The position numbers were made by a program, and so were the translations under genes. Below, in pieces: positions 8,897 through 19,638 of a DNA stretch of 64,000 bases (positions within the stretch are counted from its first letter, which is position 1; the number at the start of each line of letters is the position of its first letter). The notes beneath the pieces are model-generated. The model made no database searches, was not told the DNA's origin, and worked only from the letters and a program-made list of their open reading frames with translations. The stretch lies in contig NZ_AP028022.1 in assembly GCF_030296895.1 (NCBI RefSeq), positions 434,001 to 498,000 on the forward strand, in the 5' to 3' direction. The stretch is from Helicobacter felistomachi. GTDB lineage: Bacteria > Campylobacterota > Campylobacteria > Campylobacterales > Helicobacteraceae.

Positions 8897-9605
8897 ACTT
8901 GTCGACCAAATAGCGGTAATCCATGAGCTGGTCGGGGTCTAGAGCCTGGCTGATTTTATGCACCCCTTGCGCATAAATTTGCGTTAAAATTTGGTAAACA
9001 TTGCTGTCAAAGCCCTCGCCACGGATGGGGGTCACGACACTTGTAGGCATATACCCCCCAGAAACGCCGCGCTCTTGACGCACGGTTACAGGGGTGCGCA
9101 CTTGATAACCGGGCAGCTCTAAGCTTGTCATGTTTAAAGGCTTTTGGCTCTTAGGTTCGAGCACCTTTAAGGTCAAATAGCCCATGGATAAATTAGAGTT
9201 TTTGCCCTCCAACCCCCCATTTCTTAACCGATCCTCGCGTAGGCTAATGTCCTCCAACACCTTGACAAACCCGCTCACCTCCACTAACGCATAACCCCGC
9301 TCTTTTTCAGTGGGCGTTAGGGGCATCTTCACCTGTTGCACGCTAAAGCCGCGTTTTTCTAGGATTTCTTGGATTTGATCGCGCATCGAATCTTTAAAGC
9401 CCTGCTGCATGCTGGCGGGCACCGTCTTGCTAAAGGTGATCGTTAAGGGCGGGAGCAAGACCAAGAGGTGGTTTTTGGGCTGGGGTTTTTCATGCTCTTC
9501 ATAATAAGAAAAGGGAAGGGGTCCCTGTTCGTGTTTGTCGACGACTTTAGGCGCACAGCCAAGTCCAAGCAAGCCCACTAACAATAAAAGTGAAGTTTTT
9601 TTCAT
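8880..9605 (-). CDS. HpaA-family lipoprotein (neuraminyllactose-binding haemagglutinin homologue)
   Basis: A 241-residue lipoprotein. Signal peptide MKKTSLLLLVGLLGLGC ends in a lipobox with Cys17. The body, with PLTITFSKTVPASMQQGFKDS and a C-terminal QILTQIYAQGVHKISQALD segment, resembles the HpaA family, whose founding H. pylori member is a surface and flagellar-sheath lipoprotein linked to sialyllactose binding. H. pylori has HpaA and two paralogues, and I cannot tell which this matches. I start at the ATG at 9605, which GAGGGAG precedes, rather than 11 codons upstream, since only this start puts the signal peptide at the N-terminus. Confidence 0.83.
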   Translation of the reverse strand: MKKTSLLLLVGLLGLGCAPKVVDKHEQGPLPFSYYEEHEKPQPKNHLLVLLPPLTITFSKTVPASMQQGFKDSMRDQIQEILEKRGFSVQQVKMPLTPTEKERGYALVEVSGFVKVLEDISLREDRLRNGGLEGKNSNLSMGYLTLKVLEPKSQKPLNMTSLELPGYQVRTPVTVRQERGVSGGYMPTSVVTPIRGEGFDSNVYQILTQIYAQGVHKISQALDPDQLMDYRYLVDKFKKGH

Positions 9606-9714
9606 GTTCTCCCTCAATGTTTTTTTAACAAATGCCAAAGGCTTTTGAGTAGGCGGATAACTGCCTTAAACTTTCTAAAATTATCGTAAAACGACCTGCC
9701 CCGCCTTTTATGCA

Positions 9715-11154
9715 TCAGCAAGAGTAAGTGGTTTTAAACTCAAAGGGGTGGGGGCGGCTCTCCCAGGGGAACACTTCAGAGCGGAATTTAAAGCTTTGGT
9801 AGGCCTGGATAAACTCCTCGGTAAAGACATCCCCTTTTTTCAAATACTCCTTATGCACCAACATCTCTTCTAACGCACTTCTTAAGGTGTGGGGGAGTTG
9901 CTTGATCCCCTTGTCTCTAATCTCATCTAGGGTGAGTTGGAAGAGGTTGATGTCCATAGGTGCACCCGGATCCATCTCTTGCGCTAGTCCGTCCAAGCCT
10001 GCCATTAAAATGGCGGCAAAGGCCAAATAGGGATTAGACGAGTTGTCAGGAAAGCGAAACTCAAAGCGCGCCGCCTTGCCTTTCACCCCATAGGGGATCC
10101 GTACGCTCGCACTCCTATTTTGCGCCGAATAGGTCAAGATAGAAGGGGCTTCAAAGCCGGGGATCAAGCGTTTATATGAATTGCTAGACGCGTTGGTGAA
10201 GGCTGCTAAACTTCTCGCGTGGCGCAAAACCCCGCCCAAGAAATGCAGGGCCATTTGGCTTAGGTTTTTGTAAACATCGCCACTAAAGAGATTCTCCCCA
10301 TTTTTCCACAAACTCACATGCGTGTGCATGCCGCTGCCATTGTCCCCGTGCAAGGGCTTTGGCATGAAGGTGGCGGTTTTGCCATTTAAGTGGGCGACCA
10401 TTTTCACCACATATTTAAGCTTTTGGACATTGTCGGCGGCCTCCACCAACTCCCCAAAGCGCACACCGATCTCGCCCTGCGCTTGCGCCACCTCGTGGTG
10501 CACGACATAGGTTTCTAGCCCCACTTGGTTTAAAACCTTCACGATCTCTGCCCTAATATCCATCATCGTGTCCGTGGGGGGTGTGGGTAAATACCCGCCT
10601 TTATGCCCCGTGCGGTGCCCGAAATTCACCCCCCCCTCAAAACTGCGATCCCGATTCCACTCGCCCTCTTCGCTGTCGATCTCATAATATTGGCAATTTG
10701 CGCTGTTTTTGATTTTAATGGAGTCAAAGATAAAAAACTCATTTTCCGCCCCAAAGTAAGCCATGTCGGCGATGCCTAGATTTTGTAAATGCCTTAGTGC
10801 CCGCTTGGCGATGCTTCTAGGGCAGCGCTCATAATCTTGTTCCTTGTAAATGTCCCACACATCGCAAAAGACCACCACGGTGATGTCTGCGCTAAAGGGG
10901 TCAATGAAGTAGCGAATCAAGTCGGGCTTTAAGATCATATCCGAGCGGTCAATGCTCTGCCACGCCTTGATGGAGCTCGCATCAAAGGGGATTCCCTTTT
11001 GCAACAAGTCCTTATCCACACCCCCGATGTAATAGCCCATGTGATTCCATGTCCCCTTGACATCGGTGAATCTGAAATCCACAAACTCCACTTCCTTTTC
11101 TTTGCAGAAGGCAAAAAACTGCTCAATGTCTGAATCACTGTTATGAATGTCCAT
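9715..11154 (-). CDS. glnA: Glutamine synthetase type I
   Basis: 479 residues with the family signatures: the N-terminal [22 protein letters not shown] (metal site), [14 protein letters not shown] (latch/ammonia region), [11 protein letters not shown] (ATP site) and [16 protein letters not shown]. It makes glutamine from glutamate, ammonia and ATP. The usual adenylylation motif N-L-Y reads N-L-F here (DINLFQLT), so the regulatory tyrosine is absent, as I recall for H. pylori GlnA; control by GlnE-type adenylylation is therefore unlikely. AAGGGA precedes the ATG. It lies 41 bases downstream of cstA on the same strand. Confidence 0.96.
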   Translation of the reverse strand: MDIHNSDSDIEQFFAFCKEKEVEFVDFRFTDVKGTWNHMGYYIGGVDKDLLQKGIPFDASSIKAWQSIDRSDMILKPDLIRYFIDPFSADITVVVFCDVWDIYKEQDYERCPRSIAKRALRHLQNLGIADMAYFGAENEFFIFDSIKIKNSANCQYYEIDSEEGEWNRDRSFEGGVNFGHRTGHKGGYLPTPPTDTMMDIRAEIVKVLNQVGLETYVVHHEVAQAQGEIGVRFGELVEAADNVQKLKYVVKMVAHLNGKTATFMPKPLHGDNGSGMHTHVSLWKNGENLFSGDVYKNLSQMALHFLGGVLRHARSLAAFTNASSNSYKRLIPGFEAPSILTYSAQNRSASVRIPYGVKGKAARFEFRFPDNSSNPYLAFAAILMAGLDGLAQEMDPGAPMDINLFQLTLDEIRDKGIKQLPHTLRSALEEMLVHKEYLKKGDVFTEEFIQAYQSFKFRSEVFPWESRPHPFEFKTTYSC

Positions 11155-11195
11155 GCTATCCCTTAAATTTTTCGTTTATTTTAACATGCCTAGCA

Positions 11196-13250
11196 TTAAG
11201 ACACAGCCACAAACGCGCTTTCGGCTAAAGGCGGCTGTACCTGCCCCTTGTAGGCGTTGACGCAAATGCGCACACTTGCCCCCAACACCAAGAGCGCCAC
11301 GAGCATGAAGAAAACGCAAAGCACGGCATCGATGCTGTGGTTAAAAATGGCTTGCTTGAACAGGCTTATTTGCTTAGGGTCTGTAGCGTGGGCGAGTTTT
11401 GCGCTTAAAATTTGGGCGGTCGCGACATGCGACACTTTGTTTAAAATAGGGTCTGTGCCTTTAGGCAACACCTTTAAAATCCCGCTGTAAAAAGTGATGG
11501 ATAAAATGAAGGCGGCGGGCAAGGCGCTCACCAAAGCGTATTTAAAGCGCCCCATTTTAAATAAAATCGTGGTCCCAAGCAAGAGTGCCATGCCTGCAAG
11601 CATTTGGTTGCTCACGCCAAAGAGCGGCCATAAAGTGTAAATGCCCCCTTTAGGATCGATCGTGCCTTGGTACAAGAAATACCCCCAAAGCCCCACCGCT
11701 AGCAAGGTTGCCACAATGCCGGCTGTGTAAGAATTGGTGTCGCCTAAAGGTTTATAGACATGCCCTAGTATGTCTTGGATCATGAAACGGGCGGTGCGCG
11801 TGCCCGCGTCCACGGCGGTTAAAATAAATAAAGCTTCAAAGAGGATCGCAAAGTGGTACCAAAACGCCATCACGCTAGGGTGCCCCACGACCTTATACAC
11901 GAGCAAACTAAGCCCGATGGCAAAAGTGGGCGCACCCCCCGTGCGGCTTAAAATGCTCTGCTCCCCGATGTGTTTCGTGATGTCCTCGATCTCTTGGGGC
12001 GTGATTTTAAAACCCCAAGAATTGATGGCCTGCACGGCTGTGGCGATGTCCGTGCCTAGCGCACTTTGGGGGGCGTTGATCGCAAAATACAGCCCGGGGT
12101 GCAAAATGCCTGCCATCAAGAGTGCCATTAAGGCGACCACGGACTCCATGAGCATCGAACCATAGCCCACTAAACGGGCATGGCTCTCTTTGGCGATGAT
12201 CTTAGGCGTGGTGCCCGAGGAAATGAGGGCGTGAAAACCGCTGATCGTCCCACAGGCGATCGTGATGAATAAAAGGGGAAGAGCGCGCCCGCAAAAACAG
12301 GCCCGCTCCCATCGATAAAATGTGTCAGTCTAGGCAAGTGCAAAGGCGGAGCGACAAAGACAAGGGCTAAAGCCAAAACCAGCACCACCCCGATTTTTAA
12401 AAAGGTGCTTAAATAATCTCTGGGGGCAAGCAAGAACCACACGGGTAAAATGGAGGCGACAAAGCCGTAAGCGATGATGATCCACGCTAGAGAGCTGGCT
12501 TGAAGGGTGAAGTAAGAGGCCAAAGTGGGGTCATTAGCCACCACCTTGCCATAATAAATTGCTAAGAGCAAGAGCGCAAAGCCAATCAGCGAGCTTTCGA
12601 GCACTTGGGGGCGCAAAAAGCGCATGTAAAGCCCCATAAAAATAGCGATGGGGATCGTGCAGGCGATCGTAAAAAGCCCCCATGGCGAGTGGGCGAGGGC
12701 TTTGACCACCACCATCGCCAAAATGGCAATGATGATGACCATGATCCCCAAAGTCCCCAACATGGCAAACCAGCCCACAAAAGACCCCATTTCATCTTTA
12801 ATCATTTCGCCCAAGGAACGCCCATTGCGGCGCATGGAGCAAAAGAGCACGATAAAATCGTGCACGCAGCCACCCAGCACACTGCCGATCAAAATCCACA
12901 AAATGGAGGGCAAATAACCCATTTGGGCGGCTAAAATAGGCCCTACCAAAGGCCCAGCCCCTGCAATGGCGGCGAAGTGGTGCCCAAAAGTGATCACCTT
13001 GTGTGTGGGGACAAAGTCGCGCCCATCGTTGATCACACATGCGGGCGTGGCGCGCTTGTCGTTGAGTCGCAACACCCGATAAGCCACAAAATGGCTGTAA
13101 AAGCGATACCCCAAACTATAAATACACACCGCCGCACACACCAGCCAAAGCGTGTTGATGCTCTCGCCCCTATGCAGGTACCAGCACCCCCACCGCCCCC
13201 GCCCCCACAACAGCCACTAAACCCCAAAGCAAAGCCTTTAGTTGTTGCAT
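11196..13250 (-). pseudogene. cstA: Carbon starvation protein A (peptide/pyruvate transporter), two frameshifts
   Basis: Three frames join into one CstA of about 685 residues, near the usual size. The natural start is the ATG at 13250 (AAAGGGG just upstream), giving MQQLKALLWGLVAVVGAG. That frame is lost in a G-rich run at about 13190-13210, then resumes with RGESINTLWLV and the strongly conserved FGHHFAAIAGAGPLVGPILA. A second break falls in the A4G4 run at 12271-12278 (plus strand): one extra base gives LFPFLFITIACGTISGFHAL, linking to HARLVGYGSMLMESVVALMA. CstA proteins import peptides or pyruvate under starvation. Both breaks sit in homopolymer-rich DNA of an otherwise intact gene. Confidence 0.88.
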
Positions 13251-13330
13251 ACTGCCCCTTTAGCAAAAGCTAAAGTCTAGCACAAGGGGGTAAATCTCAA
13301 AAAGTTTAGGTATTTTAGGCGTGTTTTTGC

Positions 13331-14161
13331 TCAAAAAGTGTAGAAATAATGCGCAAAAAGGGCGATCCCGCGCTTTAAAAAAATGCGGGCTTTGCCATTT
13401 TTGCCATAAATACCCCACTTGTTTTTGTCTTCCTCGGTGTAGTAGGTGTGCTCTAAAAAGGGAAAGCGCGCTCCCATTTCAAAGCTTTGGTGCTTAGAGA
13501 GTTACACCCTAAAGCCCCCTTGCACCGCCACTTGAAAACTGGGCATTTCATAGAACTTCGCATCATTGCCCATAGAGTTGGCGATCGCAGCGTTGTTTTT
13601 CCACACTGCATCCGCACCCACACAATCTCTAGGCTGGGTGGGGATTTGGGTTTGGCAGAGTTTGCCCACATACGCCTTGCCTAAAAGCCAGCTTTGCCCC
13701 CCGATCATTGCCCCCACAAACAGCCCCAAGCTGTGATCGCCCCTATTGTAAAAATTCGTCAATAAATCAATCCCCGCCCCATAGAAAAATGTAGCGGCGT
13801 TTTGCGTGGCTGTTGTCCTTTGGGCGTGGCGATCAAAGCCCAAATAATCATACCCCCCGCCCATGCCATTGGCAAAGGCAAAGTAGCGTAGCCCAAAGAG
13901 TTTGGGCTTGCCAAAGAATTGTTTGTAGCCCAGCACAATCTCCCCCCCATAGAGCGTGCCGCTGTGCTGCTGGCTGTGTGTGGCGCTCTCGTCGGCCACG
14001 GGCTCTAAGGTGTGCGTGCCGTCAATGGGGATGGTGAAGTTTAAAGTCCGGCTAAAGTAGTTGTAGACAAACCCCCCACCGATGAAAAATCCGTTCTTCT
14101 CCGCCCACAGAGACACAGACAATACGCAAACCAAGACCCACAACTTCACAGCAACACGCAT
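13331..14161 (-). pseudogene. Hop/Hof-type outer membrane protein with an in-frame stop
   Basis: A signal peptide (A-V-K-L-W-V-L-V-C-V-L-S-V-S-L-W-A) leads into a beta-barrel-like protein with NGFFIGGGFVYNY at its start, typical of the large Helicobacter porin/adhesin families. The frame meets a TAA at 13502-13504 after GGFRV. It then continues in the same frame for 57 codons, with HQSFEMGARFPF and a final HYFYTF, the aromatic C-terminal residue that outer membrane assembly needs. Restoring a sense codon gives about 276 residues. Unlike the homopolymer breaks this is a plain nonsense codon. Without its last strands the product should not insert properly. Confidence 0.75.
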
Positions 14162-14214
14162 ATAAATCCTTTAAAAAGTCCATAAACCCTTAAGTATAGA
14201 CACAAGACCCCTAG

Positions 14215-14928
14215 AAAGTCCATAACTTTAAGGGCTTTGACTTCACCCACAACATAGAAGCCCCAAGCTCTAGCCCCCAAGAGACCAAGCCCCCAGCACA
14301 AACAACCCAAACAGCCCTAGCACAGCCGATCGGCCAAGCAGAAGATACGCACGGGCACACACAGCCCCTCTAAGAGCCCCAAGAAGTGAAGCCCATAGCC
14401 CCCAATGAGGACACGAAGACCACAATGCAGGCACAGCAATTAGCCGACTTGAAGGCCATCCAAGCAGGCCAAGAGAAATTAAAGCCAGAACCCCCAAGAT
14501 TGAGCCTACAAGAGCTGCAAGAGAAGACCCAAGAGTTCGACCACTTCAACGTGAACGAGCAAGGAATCCTAGACACAAATGCCAAAGCCTACAAGCTCCA
14601 CACACTCAAGCTAGAAAATCTCTTACAAAAGGCCCTACACAGCCAAATCGCTTTTAAGGACTTGCCCGAGAATGTGAAGAAATACCTAAAGCGTAAATTC
14701 GTGGACGAAGAGAGATTATTATCCAGCTTATTCACAAACAACTACGCTCAGGCGCAATTTGCCAAAGAGCAAGAGCGTTTACAAGACTACCAAGAGCAAA
14801 CACAAGAGCAAACAAGGGCTAAGACCATCACCAAAGAGCTGTAACACGACTACGCCCTCTTAAGCAACATTGCCCAAGCCAAGAACTTCTTTAACGCCTT
14901 TGCAGACAAAGACCCTAAGAAAGGATGA
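14215..14928 (+). pseudogene. Decayed gene for a charged, Gln/Glu/Lys-rich protein
   Basis: One frame stays open except for two TAA codons, at 14371-14373 and 14842-14844. The longest piece, from the GTG at 14386, has 152 residues and is rich in Q, E, K and L: QLADLKAIQAGQEKLKPE, EQERLQDYQEQTQEQTRA and similar coiled-coil-like runs. Pro/Thr/Gln-rich sequence lies upstream (Q-E-T-K-P-P-A-Q-T-T-Q-T-A), and after the second stop comes HDYALLSNIAQAKNFFNAF. I recognise no family. It may be the tail of a mobile-element or secretion-system protein. Next to the DUF5675 remnant it looks like a degraded insertion. Confidence 0.55.
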
Positions 14929-15150
14929 TGCCCAACTTGTCGTTGTAGCTTTTGCCTAGCAGAATACAGCCCAGCGTGTCGATGGCATCACTGCCTATGT
15001 GTATCATAATGTGGCGTTTGGCAAAGCTGGGTTGTTGGGGTCTTTCAGCCAAATGCCTACGGGCTTATCCCATGGGTTTTTACTGCGCTACTCTGGGGGC
15101 ACGCATACGCTGGTGCAGTCCCAATGGAGGGCGTATTGCCCGGGCATGAT
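14915..15150 (-). pseudogene. DUF5675-family remnant
   Basis: On the minus strand, pieces in two frames fit the DUF5675 layout: GQYALHWD, then a stop (PPE*), then KNPWDKPVGIWLKDPNNPAL, then after a shift IHIGSDAIDTLGCILLGKSY. The family core as I know it is I-H-x-G-N-x-x-x-D-T-x-G-C-I-L-x-G, which the last piece matches except for S in place of N. DUF5675 proteins often sit near phage, peptidoglycan-targeting or secretion modules; their role is unsettled. At least one stop and one frameshift make this a relic. Its end overlaps the end of the decayed plus-strand gene. Confidence 0.6.
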
Positions 15151-15191
15151 GGGCTAAAAATACTAAAGAAATACCACCGCTTGCCTATCCC

Positions 15192-16526
15192 TTATTTGCC
15201 AGAAACCCCCATGCCCTGGGCTACCCGGTCGCTGGCGGCTTTAATTTTTTCCATCAAATTTTGGGTTTCACAAGAAAGATCACAGGTCTTTTCTGCTTCA
15301 TCTGCACCGCTGCTGATGTTCTCCACCACTTGTTGCGTGATCTCACGGATGGAGCTGATGATCGCTGCAATCTCGGTTACAGATTTACCGGTGCGCTCGG
15401 CTAATTTACGCACTTCATCGGCCACCACCGCAAAGCCCCGCCCATGCTCGCCCGCTCTAGCCGCTTCAATGGCGGCGTTTAAGGCCAACAAGTTGATTTG
15501 ATCGGCAATGTCTTTAATAGTTTGGGTGATGGAAGAGATCGAGTCGGATTGTGTGCTTAGGGTATCCACTAATTGCACATTGTTTTTCATGGTGCTAGCC
15601 ACATTTTGGATATTGCTTGTGGTTTCTTCAATCATGCGGTTACCATCGCTGGTGAGCTGCTGGTTTTCTTTGATCAACTCCAAAACCATGTGGATTTTCT
15701 CCTCCTTGTGGGTGGCATCTAAGGCAAACTTGATGAATTTGTAAATCTCGCCCTCGCTGTCAAAAACGGGGTTGTAAGTCGCCTCCAAATAGATCTCTTT
15801 ACCCGCCTTGGTGATTCGTTTAAAAGTCCCTTTGGTGAATTCCCCCGATTTTAAGTGATCCCAAAACTCTGCGTATTGCGGGCTTTTGACAAACTCTGGA
15901 TCGCAAAATATAGAGTGGTGTTTGCCTTTAATTTCCTCCAAGGTGTAGCCCATGAGATCTAAGAAATTTTTGTTTGCGTTGATCACATGGCCGTCCATGT
16001 CAAACTCAATGAGGGCCATAGAAGCAAAGTTGGCCTTATAAACAGCACGCAAATCGTTTAATTCTAAAACGCCTGCCGTGATGTCAATGGCGGTTTTGAT
16101 GATTTTAACCACTTCACCCCGATCGTCCAAGACAGGGCTGTAAGCGGCTTTTAAATACACTTCTGAACCATCTTTCTTGATCCGTTTAAAAGTTCTCCTC
16201 TGAAATTGTCCAGCTCTGAGTTTATACCAAAAATTTTGGTAGTCATTTGAAGACACCAATTTGGGATCGCACAACATAGAGTGGTGTTTGCCCTTGATTT
16301 CCTCTAAGGTGTAGCCCATGATTTTGAGAAAATTGTCATTTGCATTGAGGATTGTGCCCTCCGTATCGAACTCAATGATGGCAAGAGAATGGTCGAGGGC
16401 ATTGTAGACAGCGCGTAATTCTCGGTTTTTCTCAGTCAATGCATTGATTTTTTCTGTGCATTCTGCGTGTCTTTTGTTTTTAGGTGTTTGCTCAGGTGTT
16501 TGCTTGGTTGAGGGCAAAAAAAACAT
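15192..16526 (-). CDS. Soluble PAS-PAS chemoreceptor (BdlA-like MCP)
   Basis: 444 residues with no membrane helix. Two tandem PAS domains (about 40-155 and 160-275) share the repeated signature [18 protein letters not shown], and are followed by a short MCP signalling region with the conserved [15 protein letters not shown] tip. This is the order seen in Pseudomonas BdlA and in aerotaxis-like receptors. The PAS domains could bind haem or flavin, but no cofactor can be read from sequence. AAGGA precedes the ATG. As I recall it, H. pylori's four receptors (TlpA-D) include none with this layout. The C-terminus has no obvious methylation pentapeptide tail. Confidence 0.88.
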   Translation of the reverse strand: MFFLPSTKQTPEQTPKNKRHAECTEKINALTEKNRELRAVYNALDHSLAIIEFDTEGTILNANDNFLKIMGYTLEEIKGKHHSMLCDPKLVSSNDYQNFWYKLRAGQFQRRTFKRIKKDGSEVYLKAAYSPVLDDRGEVVKIIKTAIDITAGVLELNDLRAVYKANFASMALIEFDMDGHVINANKNFLDLMGYTLEEIKGKHHSIFCDPEFVKSPQYAEFWDHLKSGEFTKGTFKRITKAGKEIYLEATYNPVFDSEGEIYKFIKFALDATHKEEKIHMVLELIKENQQLTSDGNRMIEETTSNIQNVASTMKNNVQLVDTLSTQSDSISSITQTIKDIADQINLLALNAAIEAARAGEHGRGFAVVADEVRKLAERTGKSVTEIAAIISSIREITQQVVENISSGADEAEKTCDLSCETQNLMEKIKAASDRVAQGMGVSGK

Positions 16527-16689
16527 TTTTAATCCTTTTTTATGAAAAATTTACAGAAAGAGAATCGATAATCGAACAGCACAAGATTTAGAGAACTGAC
16601 AGCTGGCAACCAAGAAACGGCAAGATAGCCAAGAACAACATGCTGGAGAGGCAAGAGAGAGAAGAGATGGGGGCAACACTGGCAAGTTA

Positions 16690-16702
16690 CCCCCCCCCCC
16701 CC
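16690..16702. repeat. C13 homopolymer tract in the chemoreceptor/pgpA divergent region
   Basis: Thirteen consecutive C residues lie between the divergent PAS chemoreceptor and pgpA, about 165 bases upstream of the receptor and 110 upstream of pgpA. Poly-C/poly-G tracts of this length slip at high rate in Helicobacter and commonly switch genes by changing promoter spacing or reading frame. No clear gene contains it: on the minus strand an ATG eight codons upstream reads through the G-run to a stop right after it. Confidence 0.85.
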
Positions 16703-16756
16703 AGTCTGTGTCGGCTAGGTTGTGCATACAAGCTCCTATGAAAATGAATCCCCCCT

Positions 16757-16791
16757 CATTGTAGCATGTTTTTCATAAACATGCTACAATG
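16757..16791. promoter_or_regulatory. Perfect 15-bp stem-loop before pgpA
   Basis: Exact inverted arms CATTGTAGCATGTTT and AAACATGCTACAATG flank a 5-base loop. It ends 22 bases before the pgpA start, inside a divergent promoter region, so a terminator role would be odd. It could be a large operator or a 5' leader hairpin controlling pgpA. No poly-T tract follows on either strand. Confidence 0.6.
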
Positions 16792-16813
16792 GGTCTAAAA
16801 TTTGGAGAAAACC

Positions 16814-17266
16814 TTGAACTTCTTTAGCCGTGAATGTTTTTTGACCTTGTTTTACGCGGGCAAATTTCCCAAAGGGCCGGGCACAGCGGGCAGTGTCGTG
16901 GCAGTGGTTTTAGGTTTACCCATCTTATATCTCTCAGCCAACACTTTATTTTTATGCGCCCTTTTGATCGGGCTCATTGCCATTAAACAAATTGACATTT
17001 ACGAGGCCCAAACCAAGAGCCACGATGACAAACAAATTGTGATCGATGAGTTGGTGGGGATGTGGATGGCAATGGCGATTGCGGGCCTTAGTTGGCTGGG
17101 CGTGATCGCTAGTTTTGTGTTCTTCCGCCTTTTTGACATTTACAAACCCTCTTTGATTGGCAAGATCGATAGAGATGTGGGTGGGGGGCTTGGGGTGGTG
17201 GGCGATGATGCCCTAGCGGGGATTTGTGGCGGGTTTTGCGCCTTATTACTCACCCATTTATTTTAA
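16814..17266 (+). CDS. pgpA: Phosphatidylglycerophosphatase A
   Basis: 150 residues. The N-terminal FYAGKFPKGPGTAGS matches the conserved G-K-x-P-K-x-P-G-T-x-G-S of PgpA, and VIDELVGMWMAM carries the acidic catalytic motif. PgpA removes phosphate from phosphatidylglycerophosphate to give phosphatidylglycerol, at the inner membrane; several hydrophobic segments fit. I start at the TTG at 16814 because GGAG lies six bases before it. A TTG four codons earlier overlaps that site. Confidence 0.9.
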   Translation: MNFFSRECFLTLFYAGKFPKGPGTAGSVVAVVLGLPILYLSANTLFLCALLIGLIAIKQIDIYEAQTKSHDDKQIVIDELVGMWMAMAIAGLSWLGVIASFVFFRLFDIYKPSLIGKIDRDVGGGLGVVGDDALAGICGGFCALLLTHLF

Positions 17267-17341
17267 GGGGGTTATGGTTTGTGAAGTGCTCGCTTGAAAC
17301 GTGTACTTATTTGCCCTACAAGACTAAGAGCAGGTGCTCGC

Positions 17342-19336
17342 TTAAATCTTAAACACGCTCAAAAAGCTGTTTAAATCGTTGGTTTGTTGGTTGAGCTCGT
17401 TAGAAGACGTTTGCATAGAATCGTTGATTTTTAACAAATCCTGCACGCATGAGGCGATCTTGTCCCCATTTTCAAGGACGCTTGCCGTGTGCTTATTGAT
17501 TTTATTGATGTTGTCTAGATTCGCCAAAGATTGATCCACAACATTAACGATCACACCTGCCAGCTGCTGGACATGGGTTTGCATGTCGCTTGATTGCTTG
17601 GTGAGGGCATGCATTAATTGGAGGCTATTTTTTCTCTCCCCATTGATCTTTTCAATAGACTCCAAGATATTTGTCACGATGGCTTCGCTCTCTGTCGTGC
17701 TGTTTTTGGTTCTCTCAGCCAAAGCCCGCACTTCATCCGCGACCACCGCAAAGCCACGCCCGTGCTCGCCCGCGCGCGCCGCTTCAATGGCCGCATTGAG
17801 GGCCAATAAGTTTGTCTGCTTGGCGATGTCTGTGATGGTGTCTAAAATGCTGCGTATGTTTTGTGCCTCTGCGGATAAAGCTTGCATTTGTGCCACGCCG
17901 TTTTCTTCATTAGCCATATTGTCTTGGACATGTTTGTTGATGGCCGCCACAGCCGTTTTAGTGTCGCTCACATTATCAAGAACTCCCTCTAAAAGCTCTT
18001 TAGTGGAGATAGACATCGCCAAGCTATCGTCTAAAGCCTGGCGGCTAGAGTGGCTTAAATCTGTGTTGTTTTGACTAATTTGTTCGATTTGTTTGGAATT
18101 GGAGTCTAGACCTATGGAAATGGTGTTTAGGGTCTTAGAAACAGCGGTGTTGCTCTGCACTTGCTGGAAGATTCGTTGTAAAATGTCGCGCATGTCTTCT
18201 ATAAAAGTATTCACAGAGTGGGCCATAAACCCGATCTCATCGTTGGTGGCGATGCTAATTTTGTCTGTAAAAGTCTTGTTATCTACGATGTATTTTAATG
18301 TCTTGTTGACCTTTTGCAATCTCTTGGAGATATAGCGCATCATCAAGAAAGCCAGGATCGTTGTTACAAGGATGATCAGCGTTTCAGAGATCGCCAACAA
18401 TTCAAAATAATGGGTTTCTTTGAGAATCTCCGTCTTATCAAGCTTTGTGATGTGCGCATTGACGCTATCCTCCACCTTCTTTAATAGATCAATTTTCTTG
18501 GTGATGGTGTTAAACCAAAGTGTGGGATTCACGCCAAATCCCCCCACTAAATATTTTTGCATAAGGATGTGGCGCATTTTCTCCACCTCTTTAAAGCTCG
18601 GGTCTGTGGAAATACGCTGAAAAAGCGCGATGCTCTGCGTGTCCCCAAAGGATAGAAAATATTTTTCAAAAACTTCTTGTTTGGCGACGAGGGCGATGAA
18701 ATGTGCGTATTGCGGATCGGCAGGGTCGTTGGCAATAAAAATGCGGTTGGCTGTGGCGCGCTCCAGTCCCGACATCTCTTTGGCGTAAAGAAAACTGATA
18801 TATACCATCGCCGCGTGAGAGATTTTAGGGTTGGAGATGGTTTTAATGGAATTGAGCACAGTGTCCAAAAACATGTCAATGCCCTTTGTAAAGTAGGCGA
18901 TTGTGTCGTTGACAAGTGCCTTTTTGTCCTTAGTCTCCATCGCATCGCGCCTTTGGGGCAATTGATCTAAGAAATCAAGCCCTCTTTGCACAGCCTGCCT
19001 GTAATGCGCGCCTAGACTAGAAACCGTGCCTAGAAATTTTTTAAGTGCCTCTAACTTAACATTTGTGTTTTGCCTTTGCTCGGGCAACTTGTCGGCAAAT
19101 TGCACTCCCCCGCTGGACAAGAACCCTGCACTCATCCCCCGCTCTTTTTGCATCTCGTGCACCAGTGCAAATATATATTTAGACACTTCTATTTGGCGTG
19201 CCAAATCCTTATTGAGGCTGAGCTCATTGTAAGTGCTGTGTAGTTGCCAACCCATGAAGAACAACAAGATAACCATAGGGATGGAGATGATCAATATAAT
19301 CTTGCCCTGTAACTTTAAACGATTTAAGAATTGCAA
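17342..19336 (-). CDS. Methyl-accepting chemotaxis protein with a NIT sensor domain
   Basis: 664 residues: a membrane helix near the N-terminus ([16 protein letters not shown]), a helical periplasmic region with [15 protein letters not shown] and ERATANRIF, a second helix, HAMP, and an MCP signalling domain with the standard tip. The K-E-R-G-x-S-A-G-x-L pattern is the mark of the NIT domain, thought to sense nitrate and nitrite. The TTG at 19336 is preferred since GAGGAG lies six bases upstream; a GTG at 19360 is in frame. The ligand is inferred from the domain only. Confidence 0.88.
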   Translation of the reverse strand: MQFLNRLKLQGKIILIISIPMVILLFFMGWQLHSTYNELSLNKDLARQIEVSKYIFALVHEMQKERGMSAGFLSSGGVQFADKLPEQRQNTNVKLEALKKFLGTVSSLGAHYRQAVQRGLDFLDQLPQRRDAMETKDKKALVNDTIAYFTKGIDMFLDTVLNSIKTISNPKISHAAMVYISFLYAKEMSGLERATANRIFIANDPADPQYAHFIALVAKQEVFEKYFLSFGDTQSIALFQRISTDPSFKEVEKMRHILMQKYLVGGFGVNPTLWFNTITKKIDLLKKVEDSVNAHITKLDKTEILKETHYFELLAISETLIILVTTILAFLMMRYISKRLQKVNKTLKYIVDNKTFTDKISIATNDEIGFMAHSVNTFIEDMRDILQRIFQQVQSNTAVSKTLNTISIGLDSNSKQIEQISQNNTDLSHSSRQALDDSLAMSISTKELLEGVLDNVSDTKTAVAAINKHVQDNMANEENGVAQMQALSAEAQNIRSILDTITDIAKQTNLLALNAAIEAARAGEHGRGFAVVADEVRALAERTKNSTTESEAIVTNILESIEKINGERKNSLQLMHALTKQSSDMQTHVQQLAGVIVNVVDQSLANLDNINKINKHTASVLENGDKIASCVQDLLKINDSMQTSSNELNQQTNDLNSFLSVFKI

Positions 19337-19638
19337 TGAAAACTCCTCATTGAAAACCACATGGCGCTCATTGTAATTAAAATTAGATAATCAAAGAATT
19401 GTTTGAATAAAAAAGTCCAAAAATGAGAAACCATGCTCGCGATTCTGCAAAATTGTTACGGTACAAGAAAAGTTTTAAATCGTTAAAAGAGTTTGGCACT
19501 GGCATGCGCGCAAATGCGGGGCAAGTGGAAAAACAATTCCGTGGGAACTGTATGCTTGTTAGGGTTTAGGGTTTATGGAGCTGTTGGTGCCACCCCTGAA
19601 ACAACCAGGCTTAGTGATTCTCTTATAAATGCGAAAAC
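19337..19638. other. Intergenic stretch without a gene
   Basis: About 300 bases between the NIT chemoreceptor and the aminotransferase. The part next to the chemoreceptor is AT-rich and probably holds its promoter. I see no RNA gene, repeat or clear terminator. Confidence 0.4.

Noticed and set aside
12605-13040. Plus- and minus-strand frames overlapping cstA
   Set aside because: They overlap the highly conserved CstA core in other frames and show no family motif.
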